A DNA stretch of 64,000 bases from Paraburkholderia panacisoli (GTDB taxonomy: Bacteria > Pseudomonadota > Gammaproteobacteria > Burkholderiales > Burkholderiaceae): NCBI RefSeq assembly GCF_008369935.1, contig NZ_VTUZ01000023.1:79326-143325 (forward strand), read 5' to 3'. Positions within the stretch are counted from its first letter, which is position 1. Each line of letters starts with the position of its first letter. The position numbers and the translations under genes are program-made. The notes beneath the pieces are model-generated. The model did no database searches. It saw only the letters and a program-made list of their open reading frames with translations, and was not told where the DNA came from. Below, one piece after another: positions 25,750 through 34,915 of this stretch.

Positions 25750-26243
25750 GACCCCTCCCCAAAGCGGTCGCTTTTCACTTTCTCCGTTTGCCGGCAACCG
25801 CTATCGCGTTGTTCGCCCGAGTTGAAAGCGGTTTGTTGAAAGGGCGCGTTCTCGCGGTAGCTGACACTGCCGACAGCGCAGACGGTGCTTCCTTCTTCGT
25901 CAATTGCGGATGTCTGCCCGGTGGGTGCCGAGTGCACAAGCGCCTCACTTGCGGGCAACACAGCGGCAAGCAATGCCCGATAGTCCGACGATGACTTTCC
26001 GCTTGCGAGCAATTCTTCTTCAAATGCTCGCTGCAGAAACTCGGGGACCGCGTCGCTTAGCGCTTGCGACAGACGGTCGAGCGTCTGTTTTCTTCCGTCG
26101 TCGAGAACGGCTGCCAATAGCGCAGCGAGTTCTTCCGTCAGTGCGGTGGAAATGGGCGCGAGCTGTGATTTGAGGTCGTCGAGTAGAGTCCGGGTTTCGG
26201 ATGGGGTGATGCTCCTCAATGCAGACTTGCGCTTTGCAGCCAT
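25743..26243 (-). CDS. Hypothetical helical protein coupled to the response regulator
   Basis: A 166-residue frame from ATG 26243. The first ~110 residues are predicted helix-rich and coiled-coil-like (ETRTLLDDLKSQLAPISTAL then TEELAALLAAVLDDGRKQTL), the last ~50 are polar and low in structure. Its stop overlaps the response-regulator start by seven bases, implying translational coupling and a functional link. Family not recognised. The frame is open a further 108 codons upstream, but that part is Cys/Arg-rich and not protein-like. Confidence 0.55.
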   Translation of the reverse strand: MAAKRKSALRSITPSETRTLLDDLKSQLAPISTALTEELAALLAAVLDDGRKQTLDRLSQALSDAVPEFLQRAFEEELLASGKSSSDYRALLAAVLPASEALVHSAPTGQTSAIDEEGSTVCAVGSVSYRENAPFQQTAFNSGEQRDSGCRQTEKVKSDRFGEGSW

Positions 26244-26793
26244 CGTGGGGGCTCCCAAGGTCTTTCGGTTGCGTGCACCCGCGCGATAAGTCCGTGCCGG
26301 GAGCGGTTGAAATGCCAATAACTGCGCGTAGGGCTTCACAATATGCGCCTGGAGGTCGAATGACCCCGGACTTGCGGCTACTGGATGCATATTGCGCAGA
26401 GGTCGACGGTACGGCGATAGATGTTCCTGCCACGCCAGGGCACAAACATGTACTCCGTATATGCGTTGCTTCCGATATACATCCAGTTGTGCAGTTATGC
26501 AGAACAACTGACACGGTGACTCCTCGAAGACGCAAGACAAGCGAACCGGCCTGGCATGCCACCCCAAAACGACGATGTTGTGGTCAGGCCGATTCGCGAG
26601 CTTTGTGCTGTCATCACGGCAACGCTGTCTCGATGGGACAAGAGTAGGCTCTGCCGAAGGGCGAATCTACTATACGGTGGGATATGTCGATGCAGCGTTA
26701 ACGTTGCCAGGGTATGCGGGCGTATAGCGACGGTTAGGAGATTTAACGCGCGGTGTCGAACCCTGCATGGTCTGATCCCGTCTTAACCCTCAA
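26244..26793. other. Intergenic, no gene recognised
   Basis: About 550 bp between the helical protein start and the kinase relic. It must contain the promoter of the leftward pair. No supported gene on either strand. Confidence 0.45.
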
Positions 26794-27007
26794 GGCAATA
26801 TTGCCGTCGCGGTTTTAGGCTCTGGGTCCGGTATTCGCGAGGACAAGCTTCCGCGATCCTTTGAACCGTTCTTGAGGATGTGCAGCTCCGGCATGGTAAT
26901 GGGTCTGGCTATTTCCAGTTCTATTATTGAAGCCCATGGTGGGCAATTCAGTAAGGCCTGAAGGCGCCGCGACGTTCTCATTCAGTCTCTCGCCAGCCCC
27001 GAAATAG
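26794..27007 (+). pseudogene. Sensor histidine kinase relic (HATPase end only)
   Basis: The frame from 26794 reads NIAVAVLGSGSGIREDKLPR then SFEPFLRM...SSGMVMGLAI and SSIIEAHGGQFSKA, matching the D-x-G-x-G-I (G1), F-E-P-F (F) and G-M-G-L-x-I (G2) boxes of FixL/NtrB-type kinases, with the G1 Asp changed to Gly. It hits TGA at 26959; after a one-base shift the expected tail PEGAATFSFSLSPAPK continues to TAG at 27007. Everything N-terminal is gone, so this is a dead remnant. Confidence 0.75.
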
Positions 27008-27542
27008 GAGGTAATCGCTCTGTGACGCACGAAGTGATCGGCACGAACGTGGGATCTGTTCACATATACATTCGTATCATGTCGCCGGGCGCCGTTCCAA
27101 GCTAGTCTACAGCTTGAAAAGAGGTACGCGACATCGCTCGTTATCCCCTGGAAATCAGACGACGCCCGTTGTTTCGATGTCGACGATGAAACGCCGTCCG
27201 TCTCCCGTTAAGCAGCAGCATCTGGTCGCCTGGCATGCAGGTTCGCATGTCTTGGGCTGGTCGACTCAGTGTCAGAACCAGGAGTGCCGCAATTAATATG
27301 GTTCAAGCTGTCTTGATTCAATGCTGTAACGATTGCTCCCAACGTCCCCTGTTAGCCGCCAGCGCATCGGCGGCGTTTTTTTGTATCGCAGGCCAACCCC
27401 AAGGGACTGCCGAATCGAAAGCATGGCAAATCGCCGCAGCGAAAATCTGTATCTTGAGTATTGGGAGACGATTACCGCACTACCATCGGCTTGCTCGCCG
27501 ACATCGCTTGCTCGATGGGTCACGCAAGCACAGCCTGAAAAA
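27008..27542. other. Intergenic, no gene recognised
   Basis: Follows the kinase relic. Apart from the terminator at 27355-27382 nothing is supported; an AT-richer stretch around 27290-27320 may hold a promoter. Confidence 0.4.
27355..27382 (+). terminator. Intrinsic terminator
   Basis: GCCGCC (27355-27360) pairs with GGCGGC (27369-27374) across an eight-base loop, then G and seven T. No intact gene lies directly upstream on this strand; it may be the surviving terminator of the lost kinase operon. Confidence 0.7.
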
Positions 27543-27728
27543 TCAACCGGACGAATTCATCTTCAGCGTCCCTTCGCAGCTCGTAGAAAACATACCGTCC
27601 AATGTGCCGCGCGCACTCCTGCCCGAATACATCACCGAGCTCTGCTGCCGTTCTTGGTAAAACGAAATGGTGCGGTCCAACTGCTCTGGTGCAACATAGA
27701 GACGAATTGATTGACTGATTAGTCGCAT
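27543..27728 (-). pseudogene. Possible VOC/glyoxalase-fold relic
   Basis: The leftward frame begins ISQSIRLYVAPEQLDRTISF followed by YQERQQ, the usual start of a VOC-superfamily domain. After about 25 residues the family pattern is lost and continues in part in another frame (VFYELRRDAEDEF). Probably a frameshifted, shortened remnant. Weakly supported. Confidence 0.35.
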
Positions 27729-27733
27729 ACGGA

Positions 27734-28810
27734 CTACTCACTATGTTCGATGACGACGCATTCGAAACTGCTCGCCACCGCGGCCTGCTCGATTGCGTCG
27801 GGCAACGCGTGGAAGGGAAAGGTCAGCGGGCGGATCTCATTCATGTCGAGTTCCCCAGCCCCGATGAGCGCGAGCAGCCGCCGGTAAGCGGTGCGCGGAT
27901 ACATGAACTGCCCGAGGATCTCCCAGCTATTCATCATTACTTCGGTATAGGGAAGCGGTAGCGGCACAGCCATGCTGCCCATCAGGACCAGTCTGCCGCC
28001 AGACGCGAGACTGCGCAGCGCCGCAAGCGTCATGTTCGGGTCGCGCGCGCCGCCCACCATATCGAAGGCCATATCGGCGCCACCGTGAGCCGCGGCGCGG
28101 ATCCTCTCGACATCCGCCGCGCTGTCGCCGGTAACGACGACCGGCGTGACGCGCCCGCGTCCCGCGTTCGCCAGTGCGTCGAGCGCAGCCGCATTCCGGC
28201 CAACCGCAATCACGCGCGCCGCACCCATCGCCACGGCGAGTAAAACGGCGGCCGTGCCGTACGCGCCGGTCGCGCCGGAGACGATAACGGTCTCACCGGC
28301 GGCCAGGCGTCCGCGCAGCAAGCCGCCAAACGGCACCACGTAGCGCGTCGACACAGCGAGGTGGGCGGGGTCGATATCGAGCCCATCGTCGACTGGCGTC
28401 ACGCTTGCTGCCGGCAACAACGCGTACTCAGTTAGCGTGCCGTCGCGCCAGTCCGCCTGAACGCGCTCGGCGACCGCGCCCGCCGCAGTGACCCCGATCA
28501 GGATCTGCGCCGGATTCGCGACGTTTTCCTGCGCAACGAAATGCGATGAGATCACAACGCGCTGCCCGGGCTTCAGATGCCAGACCTCGGACCCCACCGC
28601 GTGGATCACCCCGACACCGTTTCCACCCGGGATGAACGGACCCTCGGGCGCGTGATAGATCGGCAGCTTGCCGTCGACGTAGTCCTTCATGTACGACATC
28701 AGCGATGACGCTTCCATTCGCACCACCACGCTGCCGGTGCGCGGCTCGGGTATCGCGATGTCTTCAAGGGTGAGCGCTCCGCCTGGCCGCTCGAGTTGCC
28801 ATGCTTTCAT
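27734..28810 (-). CDS. Zinc-type alcohol dehydrogenase-like oxidoreductase (MDR family)
   Basis: A 358-residue medium-chain dehydrogenase/reductase. GroES-like N-terminal half with IPGGNGVGVIHAVGSEV near residue 70; Rossmann half with VSGATGAYGTAAVLLAVAMGA near 175. The catalytic zinc ligands (Cys/His/Cys) are not in place, so it resembles the quinone-oxidoreductase side of the family and probably reduces a carbonyl or enone with NADPH. ATG 28810 was chosen because AGGAGT lies nine bases upstream. Divergent from an AraC-type regulator, a likely controller. Confidence 0.9.
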   Translation of the reverse strand: MKAWQLERPGGALTLEDIAIPEPRTGSVVVRMEASSLMSYMKDYVDGKLPIYHAPEGPFIPGGNGVGVIHAVGSEVWHLKPGQRVVISSHFVAQENVANPAQILIGVTAAGAVAERVQADWRDGTLTEYALLPAASVTPVDDGLDIDPAHLAVSTRYVVPFGGLLRGRLAAGETVIVSGATGAYGTAAVLLAVAMGAARVIAVGRNAAALDALANAGRGRVTPVVVTGDSAADVERIRAAAHGGADMAFDMVGGARDPNMTLAALRSLASGGRLVLMGSMAVPLPLPYTEVMMNSWEILGQFMYPRTAYRRLLALIGAGELDMNEIRPLTFPFHALPDAIEQAAVASSFECVVIEHSE

Positions 28811-29101
28811 CAGTGCTACTCCTTTACTCGAATGAAACCTGCAGCTTCCCTGCACGAGGCGAGCGATACAGATCGGCAATGGTTTGTGGCTGGCGCTCAA
28901 AGCCGCGCACGACGCAGCTATTCGAGCGAAGAAGCCTCATGCGCAAGAGGCGCGGGATGTCCTCTCGACGGATTGCATGCGTAATACCTCCGGAGAGCCG
29001 GCGATCGAAGCATCGTGATGAAGCCTTGGATGCCATCATCACGCGATGAAGGCTTTGTTTGTATAATCAATACGGCTTTTTTCTTATTAGATCGTACATT
29101 T

Positions 29102-30043
29102 ATGGACGCTCTTTCTGATGTGCTGTCACTGCTGCGGGTCAGCAGCGCCATCTCCTCGCGCTTCGAAGGGCGGGGCGCATGGGCATTTCGTTTTCCGGCG
29201 TACCGGCATGTCAAGTTCGGTAGCGTGCTGTCTGGGCGCTTCCATTTGTGGATCGAAGGCGAAGGGTCGCCGCAACAGATCGAGGAAGGCGATTTCTATC
29301 TGCTAACCAACGGCCTGCCGTTTCGCTCGGCGAGCGATCCTGCCCGTGCACCGCTAGACGGTCCTGCGACGTACCGCTCGATTCGCGGCGCGGACGGTGT
29401 TGTCCGCTACCACGGCGAAGGCGAGGGTGAAGGTGAGCTCGTGAGTCTTGCGAGCGGGCGCTTCATTTTCGAGAACGATGTAACGGAGATTTTGCTCAGA
29501 CAACTGCCGCCGCTCATTCATCTGCGCGCCGCGGATGTGGGTTCGCATGCGTTATCGCGCGTACTCGATCTGCTCAAATGGGAGACCGGCGGGACCTATC
29601 CGGGCGCCGATATTGCGAAGAGCAGTCTTGCCACCCTGGTCCTCGTCCACGCGCTGCGCGCGTATCTTGCGTCGACTGAGCGGCCCGAAGGCTGGCTCGG
29701 AGCGCTGTCCGACGTAAAGATTGGCGCCGCGCTATCGATGATGCACGCGAAGCCCGGCCAACGATGGACGGTCGAAAGTCTCGCGAGCGCGGTCGGCATG
29801 TCGCGCACCGCATTTGCATCCCGGTTTCGCCGCTCAGTCGGAAGTGCACCGCTCGAATATCTGAATCAATGGCGCATGACCATTGCGCGCACGGCATTGC
29901 GACACTCGGAAGAACCGTTGGTCGATATCGCTGAGCGCATCGGGTACCTGTCCGATACGGCTTTCAGCATCGCGTTCAAGCGATGGACCGGACAGAGCCC
30001 GGGGCGTTACCGGGCGCAAGGCCGGCGAGTGGCAGAGGTATGA
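29102..30043 (+). CDS. AraC-family transcriptional regulator (cupin_6 N-terminal domain)
   Basis: A 313-residue regulator. The N-terminal ~200 residues match the AraC_binding/cupin_6 type (RHVKFGSVLSGRFHLWIEGE and the EEGDFYLLTNGLPF strand); the C-terminal ~100 hold two HTH units (WTVESLASAVGMSRTAFASR and VDIAERIGYLSDTAFSIAF) ending in GQSPGRYR. Start chosen at ATG 29102 (MDALSDVLSLL), the normal family N-terminus; 29 open codons upstream look non-coding. Divergent from the MDR oxidoreductase, which it probably controls. Confidence 0.93.
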   Translation: MDALSDVLSLLRVSSAISSRFEGRGAWAFRFPAYRHVKFGSVLSGRFHLWIEGEGSPQQIEEGDFYLLTNGLPFRSASDPARAPLDGPATYRSIRGADGVVRYHGEGEGEGELVSLASGRFIFENDVTEILLRQLPPLIHLRAADVGSHALSRVLDLLKWETGGTYPGADIAKSSLATLVLVHALRAYLASTERPEGWLGALSDVKIGAALSMMHAKPGQRWTVESLASAVGMSRTAFASRFRRSVGSAPLEYLNQWRMTIARTALRHSEEPLVDIAERIGYLSDTAFSIAFKRWTGQSPGRYRAQGRRVAEV

Positions 30044-30415
30044 GTATTGGCTGAAGACCGCGGCATCCAGGCTGCAGTGATCGCCTCCATCGGACTCGAC
30101 GACACGGCGCACGGCACGCACACCATGCGTCGCCCAAAGGCTTCATTGATTAACCGGCGAACGAAAAACCTTCGGGCGGTGCAGTCATTTGCTCTTGACG
30201 CGTAGCACGCTTACACGCGTTCACAACTTTTTGGCCGGACGGATGGAATAGTCGCGCGTGTTATTCGTTGCGCACCATTTGCTTTTATCTAGCCAGTTCA
30301 GCCATTGCAATCGCACGAAATCGCACGCGAAATAAGCCCTTCGTCGAGGAATAAATCCCGCATCCTCCTCGTTCTATGACCGTTACGGCCTTTGGACAAA
30401 ACAAGGAGTGCGGTC
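30044..30415. other. Intergenic, no gene recognised
   Basis: Spacer of 372 bp before the TIGR03118 gene; it should hold that gene's promoter. No coding frame supported. Confidence 0.5.
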
Positions 30416-31597
30416 ATGAAGTCTTTACTCGACGTGTTCGGCGTCGTAGCATGCGGCGCGGCCATCGCGACGCTCGTGTCATGCGGTGGCGGCGGCGGCT
30501 CCAGTTCGAACAATTCAAACCCGCCGCCCATCCAGTCGTCGTTCGCTGTGACGGCGCTCGTGTCGGATGGCGTGGTGTCCGCGCCGCACACTGACGCGCA
30601 TCTGAAAAACCCTTGGGGCGTCGCCTTCAATCCGAAAGGCTTCGTCTGGGTCGCGGACAACGGCACCAATGTCGCGACACTCTATGACGGCAACGGCGTG
30701 CCGCAATCGCTGGTCGTCTCCATACCCGACGGCAAGAACGGTTCAGCGTCGCCCACGGGCATCGTTTTTAACGGCACACAAAGCTTCACTGTCACGGAAA
30801 ACGGCAAGTCCGGCGTCGCTGCCTTCATCTTCACGGGCGAAGGCGGCACCATCACCGCGTGGGCGCCCACTGTCGGGCCGACCAACGCGTTCGTCATGTA
30901 CGACGACGGCACGGGTGGCGCCGTGTACAAGGGTCTCGCGCTCGCCGCGATGAACGGCAACAACTTCCTTTACGCGACCGACTTCCATAACAACAAGATC
31001 GATGTCTTCAATACCGCCTTCACCAAGGTCGCAATGCCAGGCGCCTTCACGGACCCGGCGATACCGGCCGGCTTTGCGCCATTCGGCATTCAGGCGATCG
31101 GCTCGAATCTGTTCGTCACTTACGCGAAGCAGGATGCGGCCAAGCACGACGATGTCGCGGGCGCGGGACTCGGCATGGTCGACGTGTACGACACGGCGGG
31201 CAACCTGAAGCAGCACTTCGCGACGGGCGGCCCGCTAAACGCGCCCTGGGGCATAGCGCAAGCGCCCGGCAGTTTCGGCTCGATGAGCGGCGCGATACTG
31301 ATCGGCAATTTCGGCGACGGCACGATCAACGCGTTCAATGCAACGAGCGGCCAGTCAATGGGGCCGCTCAATGGAACGAACGGCAGTCCGATCGTCGAGC
31401 AGGGCTTGTGGGGTATCGCGTTCGGCAACAACTTCAGCAATCAGCCTTCCAATACGCTGTTCTTCGCGGCGGGGCCGAATGACGAAGCCAATGGCGTCTA
31501 TGGAAGGATCGATTTGAATGCGACGTCGAGCTCAGGCACGAACACGGGTTCGGGTACGGGCACAAGCACGGGCGGAGGAACGAGCATGGGGATGTAG
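30416..31597 (+). CDS. TIGR03118-family lipoprotein (beta-propeller-like)
   Basis: A 393-residue lipoprotein: signal peptide with lipobox LVSC (Cys23), then Gly/Ser/Asn linker and a repeated NHL-like beta-propeller body (LKNPWGVAFNPKGFVWVADN; APFGIQAIGSNLFVTYA; LWGIAFGNNF). The C-terminus is a low-complexity Gly/Ser/Thr tail (~25 residues). Matches the TIGR03118 family of unknown function. ATG 30416 is preceded by AAGGAG. Followed by a strong terminator, so monocistronic. Confidence 0.9.
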   Translation: MKSLLDVFGVVACGAAIATLVSCGGGGGSSSNNSNPPPIQSSFAVTALVSDGVVSAPHTDAHLKNPWGVAFNPKGFVWVADNGTNVATLYDGNGVPQSLVVSIPDGKNGSASPTGIVFNGTQSFTVTENGKSGVAAFIFTGEGGTITAWAPTVGPTNAFVMYDDGTGGAVYKGLALAAMNGNNFLYATDFHNNKIDVFNTAFTKVAMPGAFTDPAIPAGFAPFGIQAIGSNLFVTYAKQDAAKHDDVAGAGLGMVDVYDTAGNLKQHFATGGPLNAPWGIAQAPGSFGSMSGAILIGNFGDGTINAFNATSGQSMGPLNGTNGSPIVEQGLWGIAFGNNFSNQPSNTLFFAAGPNDEANGVYGRIDLNATSSSGTNTGSGTGTSTGGGTSMGM

Positions 31598-31618
31598 CGC
31601 TGAGCGCGCAATAGACAA

Positions 31619-31654
31619 CGGCCGTTCTCCATGCGAGAGCGGCCGCATTTTTTT
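31619..31654 (+). terminator. Intrinsic terminator after the TIGR03118 gene
   Basis: Eleven-bp stem (31619-31629 with 31635-31645, one G-U pair), five-base loop, then CA and a run of seven T. It lies 22 bp after the stop codon. Confidence 0.85.
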
Positions 31655-31734
31655 GCGGGGCGCGACGCGCGCCTCAGACCTGGCGACGCAACGCGGCAGT
31701 TGTGCTCACACACCTGTTCGTCCACCACTGCCGC

Positions 31735-33180
31735 TTAGCGCGCGAGCTGTGCCTGCGCGAGCCGGCCCAGGCGGTGGACGCCGTTTTCGATGCGGTCGTT
31801 CCAGACATGTCCGGCGCTCAACCGCAGGCAATTGCGAAAGCGCCGGCTCGCAGAGAAGACGTCCCCGGGTGCGAAGCAAATGCCTTGCTCGAGCGCTTCG
31901 TCAAAGAGCGCGCGCGAATCGAAGCGCCTCGGCAGTTCGAGCCAGAGCACAAAGCCGCCTGCTGGCCGGCTCACTTTCGTGTCCGCCGGGAAGCTTGCCT
32001 CGATCGTGCGCATCATGCGCGCGAGGTTCTCTTCGAAGAGGCGCCGGATGCCGCGCAAGTGCGTATCGTAGGCGCCGCTCGCCAGGAAGTCCGCGAGCGC
32101 GACTTGGGGTAAGACGGGGCAGCAGAGGCTGAAAGCGAGCTTGCGTTCCATCACCTGCTGCGCATAGGCGCCCGCCGCAATCCAGCCGATCCGGTATCCG
32201 GGCGCAAGGCTCTTCGAGAACGAGCTGCAGTAGATCGTATTGGCGCCGCCGTCGAGCGCGATGAACGGCTTCGGCCGCTCACGACCGAAGTGGATGTCGC
32301 CGTAGACATCGTCTTCGATGAGCGGCACGGCATGGCGCGCGAGCAGGGCGAGGAGCGCTCGCTTGTCGGCCTCGGCCATTGTCGAGCCGAGCGGGTTGTT
32401 GAAATTCGATGAGAGCGCGCAGGCCGCCACCGGCTCCATATCGAGCAAGCGTGCGAGCGCGCCGACGTCGATGCCGCGAGTCGGGTCCGTCGGAAGCTCG
32501 AATGCCTTCATGCCGAGCATTTCGAGTGTATGCAGCAATCCGAAGTAAGTGGGCGATTCAACCGCGATCGTGTCACCGCGCTTGGCGACGGCGGTAAGCG
32601 CGAGCGTCAGCGCCTCGGTGCAGCCGCTCGTGACGAGCAGGTCGTCGGGCGACTGCGCGTGCCCGAAGCGCATCGCCCGCTTCGCGATTTCGCGACGCAA
32701 GTGCGGGTCGCCTTGCGGTGCGCAATAGATGTTGTAGCGCGTGCCGTGTTGACGCGCTGCACGCGCGAGCGCGAGGTCGAGCCGCTTCGATTGCAGCAGC
32801 GCCGCGTCGGGTACGGCGCAGCCAAGCGGCACGAGCGCGGGGTTCGAGGCGTGCTCGAGCAGTGCCGCGACGGCTCCGCTGATCGACACGGTCGACGCTT
32901 TCGTGCGCGCTCGCGAGGCCGAAGGCAACGCGAGTGCGCCGCGGCGCGAGGCTGCGACGTAATAGCCTGACTGCGGCCGCGCGACCAGGATGCCGCGATC
33001 TTCGAGCAGGCGATACGCCTGTAGCGCCGTGGAGATACTGATGCGGTGCTGTTCGCTGACGGCGCGCACGGACGGCAGACGCGTGCCCGGCGCGAGCGCG
33101 CCATTGTCGATCATGCCGACGATGAGCTCGGCCAGCCGCTCGTAGCGGTACGGGGTGGGCGTGTTCATGGACGCGCTCAT
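31735..33180 (-). CDS. MocR-type regulator (GntR HTH fused to aminotransferase fold)
   Basis: A 481-residue PLP-dependent regulator. GntR winged HTH at the N-terminus (RLPSVRAVSEQHRISISTAL then QAYRLLEDRGILVARPQSGY) and a type I aminotransferase domain from residue ~110 with the PLP-lysine motif SSFSKSLAPGYRIGW. MocR proteins sense pyridoxal phosphate or amino compounds. Start may be ATG 33180 or 33168 (MNTPTPYRYERL); neither has a strong ribosome-binding site. It diverges from an aminotransferase gene (33450), a probable target. Confidence 0.92.
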   Translation of the reverse strand: MSASMNTPTPYRYERLAELIVGMIDNGALAPGTRLPSVRAVSEQHRISISTALQAYRLLEDRGILVARPQSGYYVAASRRGALALPSASRARTKASTVSISGAVAALLEHASNPALVPLGCAVPDAALLQSKRLDLALARAARQHGTRYNIYCAPQGDPHLRREIAKRAMRFGHAQSPDDLLVTSGCTEALTLALTAVAKRGDTIAVESPTYFGLLHTLEMLGMKAFELPTDPTRGIDVGALARLLDMEPVAACALSSNFNNPLGSTMAEADKRALLALLARHAVPLIEDDVYGDIHFGRERPKPFIALDGGANTIYCSSFSKSLAPGYRIGWIAAGAYAQQVMERKLAFSLCCPVLPQVALADFLASGAYDTHLRGIRRLFEENLARMMRTIEASFPADTKVSRPAGGFVLWLELPRRFDSRALFDEALEQGICFAPGDVFSASRRFRNCLRLSAGHVWNDRIENGVHRLGRLAQAQLAR

Positions 33181-33449
33181 AACGGAGTAATCCACGATTA
33201 TCGATGCGGCGCCCCGGTTCGCCAAGGGAATTGTGATGGTCCATTCCGCAGAAAATTGTGACTGTTACGGTCGACCTGCCGGCGCTACGATGCAAGTGTC
33301 GCGATCGCGTCCGAAGGAGCCCGGACGCCGCAGCGCAGCAAAGCGCTGCGCACAGCTGTGATTGCTATCAGGGCTGTGCTGGAGCAGCGGTTTGGCTGCT
33401 TGCAACGGATCGTCTGACGAACAACTCACAGCAAATACGAGGCAAAAGC

Positions 33450-34652
33450 ATGCAGGCTATTCAACGGAATTTCGATGAACGACAACAGTCCGGGCTCAGC
33501 GGATCGAATCCCCCGGAGTGGCGCGGGAGATTTCCTCACAACGAGATCATTTCACTTCTCAATGTGAATCGGCCGTTCAACCTGGCGGAGAGCACATCGC
33601 AGGACCTGACGGTCGGCGAACTCCTGGATCTGGCGGGTCTCGAGCATATCCGCAATCTGAAGCTCGGCTATGGCACATCCGCTGGTTCGGTCGCGCTTCG
33701 CGAGGCAATTGCCGAGGGCTGCAACGTTCCAGCCGGGCACATCATCACGACACAAGGTACCGCGCTCGGTCTCTTCCTTCTCGCTTTCGAAGTCTGCCGG
33801 TCCGGCGGCGACGAGGCCGTCCTCGCGACACCATGCTTTCCGCCGAGCCGTGATTGCCTTGTCGGAGCCGGCGTTAGTGTCCGCGAGATCAAGCTCTCGT
33901 TCGAGAATGGCTATCGGCTGGACCTGGACCAGATCGACGCAGGTTTGTCGCCGAAAACGAAGCTGGTCAGTATCGCTTCGCCACAAAATCCAGGGGGTAT
34001 TCAGACCTCCCGTGCCGACATCGAGAAGCTTCTTGTCTTGATGGAAAGGCGGTCTCCGGACGCGATACTTTTCATCGACGAGACCTATCGAGAGGCCACC
34101 TATGGCGACAGTGCAGTGGTCGAGAGTTTCGCGGGACTCGATTCACGTATCGTCACCGGCGCGTCGGTGTCGAAGGCGCTCGGCGCGCCGGGCTTGCGGA
34201 CGGGTTGGCTTACCGTAGCGGACGCGGATCTTCGGGAGCGTCTGGCCGTCGCCAAATTGAACACCGTGATCTCCGGATCGGTTCTTGACGAGACGCTCGC
34301 CACAGCGCTTCTGCGCAACAGGGAAAGTGTGCTCGCATCGCGCCGCCGCTTGCTAGCCGGTGCTCTCCAGGAACTGGCGCTTTGGTGCGACAGCGAGCAC
34401 AGGCGTATCGAGTGGGTGCGCCCTGACGCCGGGGCGTTGTGCTGCCTGCGCCTGCGCTCCGACGCATTCGATGAAACCGCTGTCGCGCGCTTCTGGGATC
34501 TGCTACCAGGTCATGACTTGCAGCTGGCATCCGGCACATGGTTTGGCGAAAGCAGCCGTGTATTCCGGCTGGGCTTTGGCTACCTGCCGCCTGAGCGCTT
34601 CGGACCCGCGCTGTCCGCTCTTTCAATGGCCATGGACGCCGCTACGGCATGA
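33450..34652 (+). CDS. PLP-dependent aminotransferase class I/II
   Basis: A 400-residue fold type I aminotransferase: LGYGTSAGSVALREAIAEG near residue 75, ASPQNPGGIQTS near 175 (Asn of the PLP site), FIDETYRE near 208 and the Schiff-base lysine Lys242 in SVSKALGAPGLRTGW. ATG 33450 is chosen by the family N-terminus; GAGGC is the only weak ribosome-binding site. Divergent from the MocR-type regulator. It may have worked with the now broken catabolic genes downstream. Substrate unknown; capreomycidine-synthase-like and aspartate-type members look similar. Confidence 0.88.
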   Translation: MQAIQRNFDERQQSGLSGSNPPEWRGRFPHNEIISLLNVNRPFNLAESTSQDLTVGELLDLAGLEHIRNLKLGYGTSAGSVALREAIAEGCNVPAGHIITTQGTALGLFLLAFEVCRSGGDEAVLATPCFPPSRDCLVGAGVSVREIKLSFENGYRLDLDQIDAGLSPKTKLVSIASPQNPGGIQTSRADIEKLLVLMERRSPDAILFIDETYREATYGDSAVVESFAGLDSRIVTGASVSKALGAPGLRTGWLTVADADLRERLAVAKLNTVISGSVLDETLATALLRNRESVLASRRRLLAGALQELALWCDSEHRRIEWVRPDAGALCCLRLRSDAFDETAVARFWDLLPGHDLQLASGTWFGESSRVFRLGFGYLPPERFGPALSALSMAMDAATA

Positions 34653-34680
34653 CTTGTCAGGATAGCCGGGAAACATCGCG

Positions 34681-34862
34681 CTGAAACTTGTCCGATTTGG
34701 TCCGCATGGCGACGAGCGGCCAAGTATCCCCAATGCCTCCGGAACGGTGCGCGACGCCATCCAAGTGAATTCATGACGTTGTTGCCCGGCGATCTTCTCT
34801 TGACTGGAACGCCTCACGGCGACCGGAACCTTAACTGCTGGACATATGGAGCACAGCTATGA
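34681..34862 (+). pseudogene. Fumarylacetoacetate hydrolase-family relic (internally deleted)
   Basis: Two pieces are joined. Codons from 34681 read LKLVRFGPHGDERPSIPNAS and TVRDAIQV, the usual FAH-family N-terminus (KLVRFG...). At 34767 the next frame reads EFMTLLPGDLLLTGTPHGD, the C-terminal active-site loop found ~180 residues later in intact proteins. The middle, including the metal-binding Glu/Glu/Asp, is deleted. A clear deletion scar. Confidence 0.7.
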
Positions 34863-34915
34863 GAGTAAGCATCCAAAGGGTGTCCGGGTGTCCGCGGGAG
34901 TCAGACGAGGCGAAC

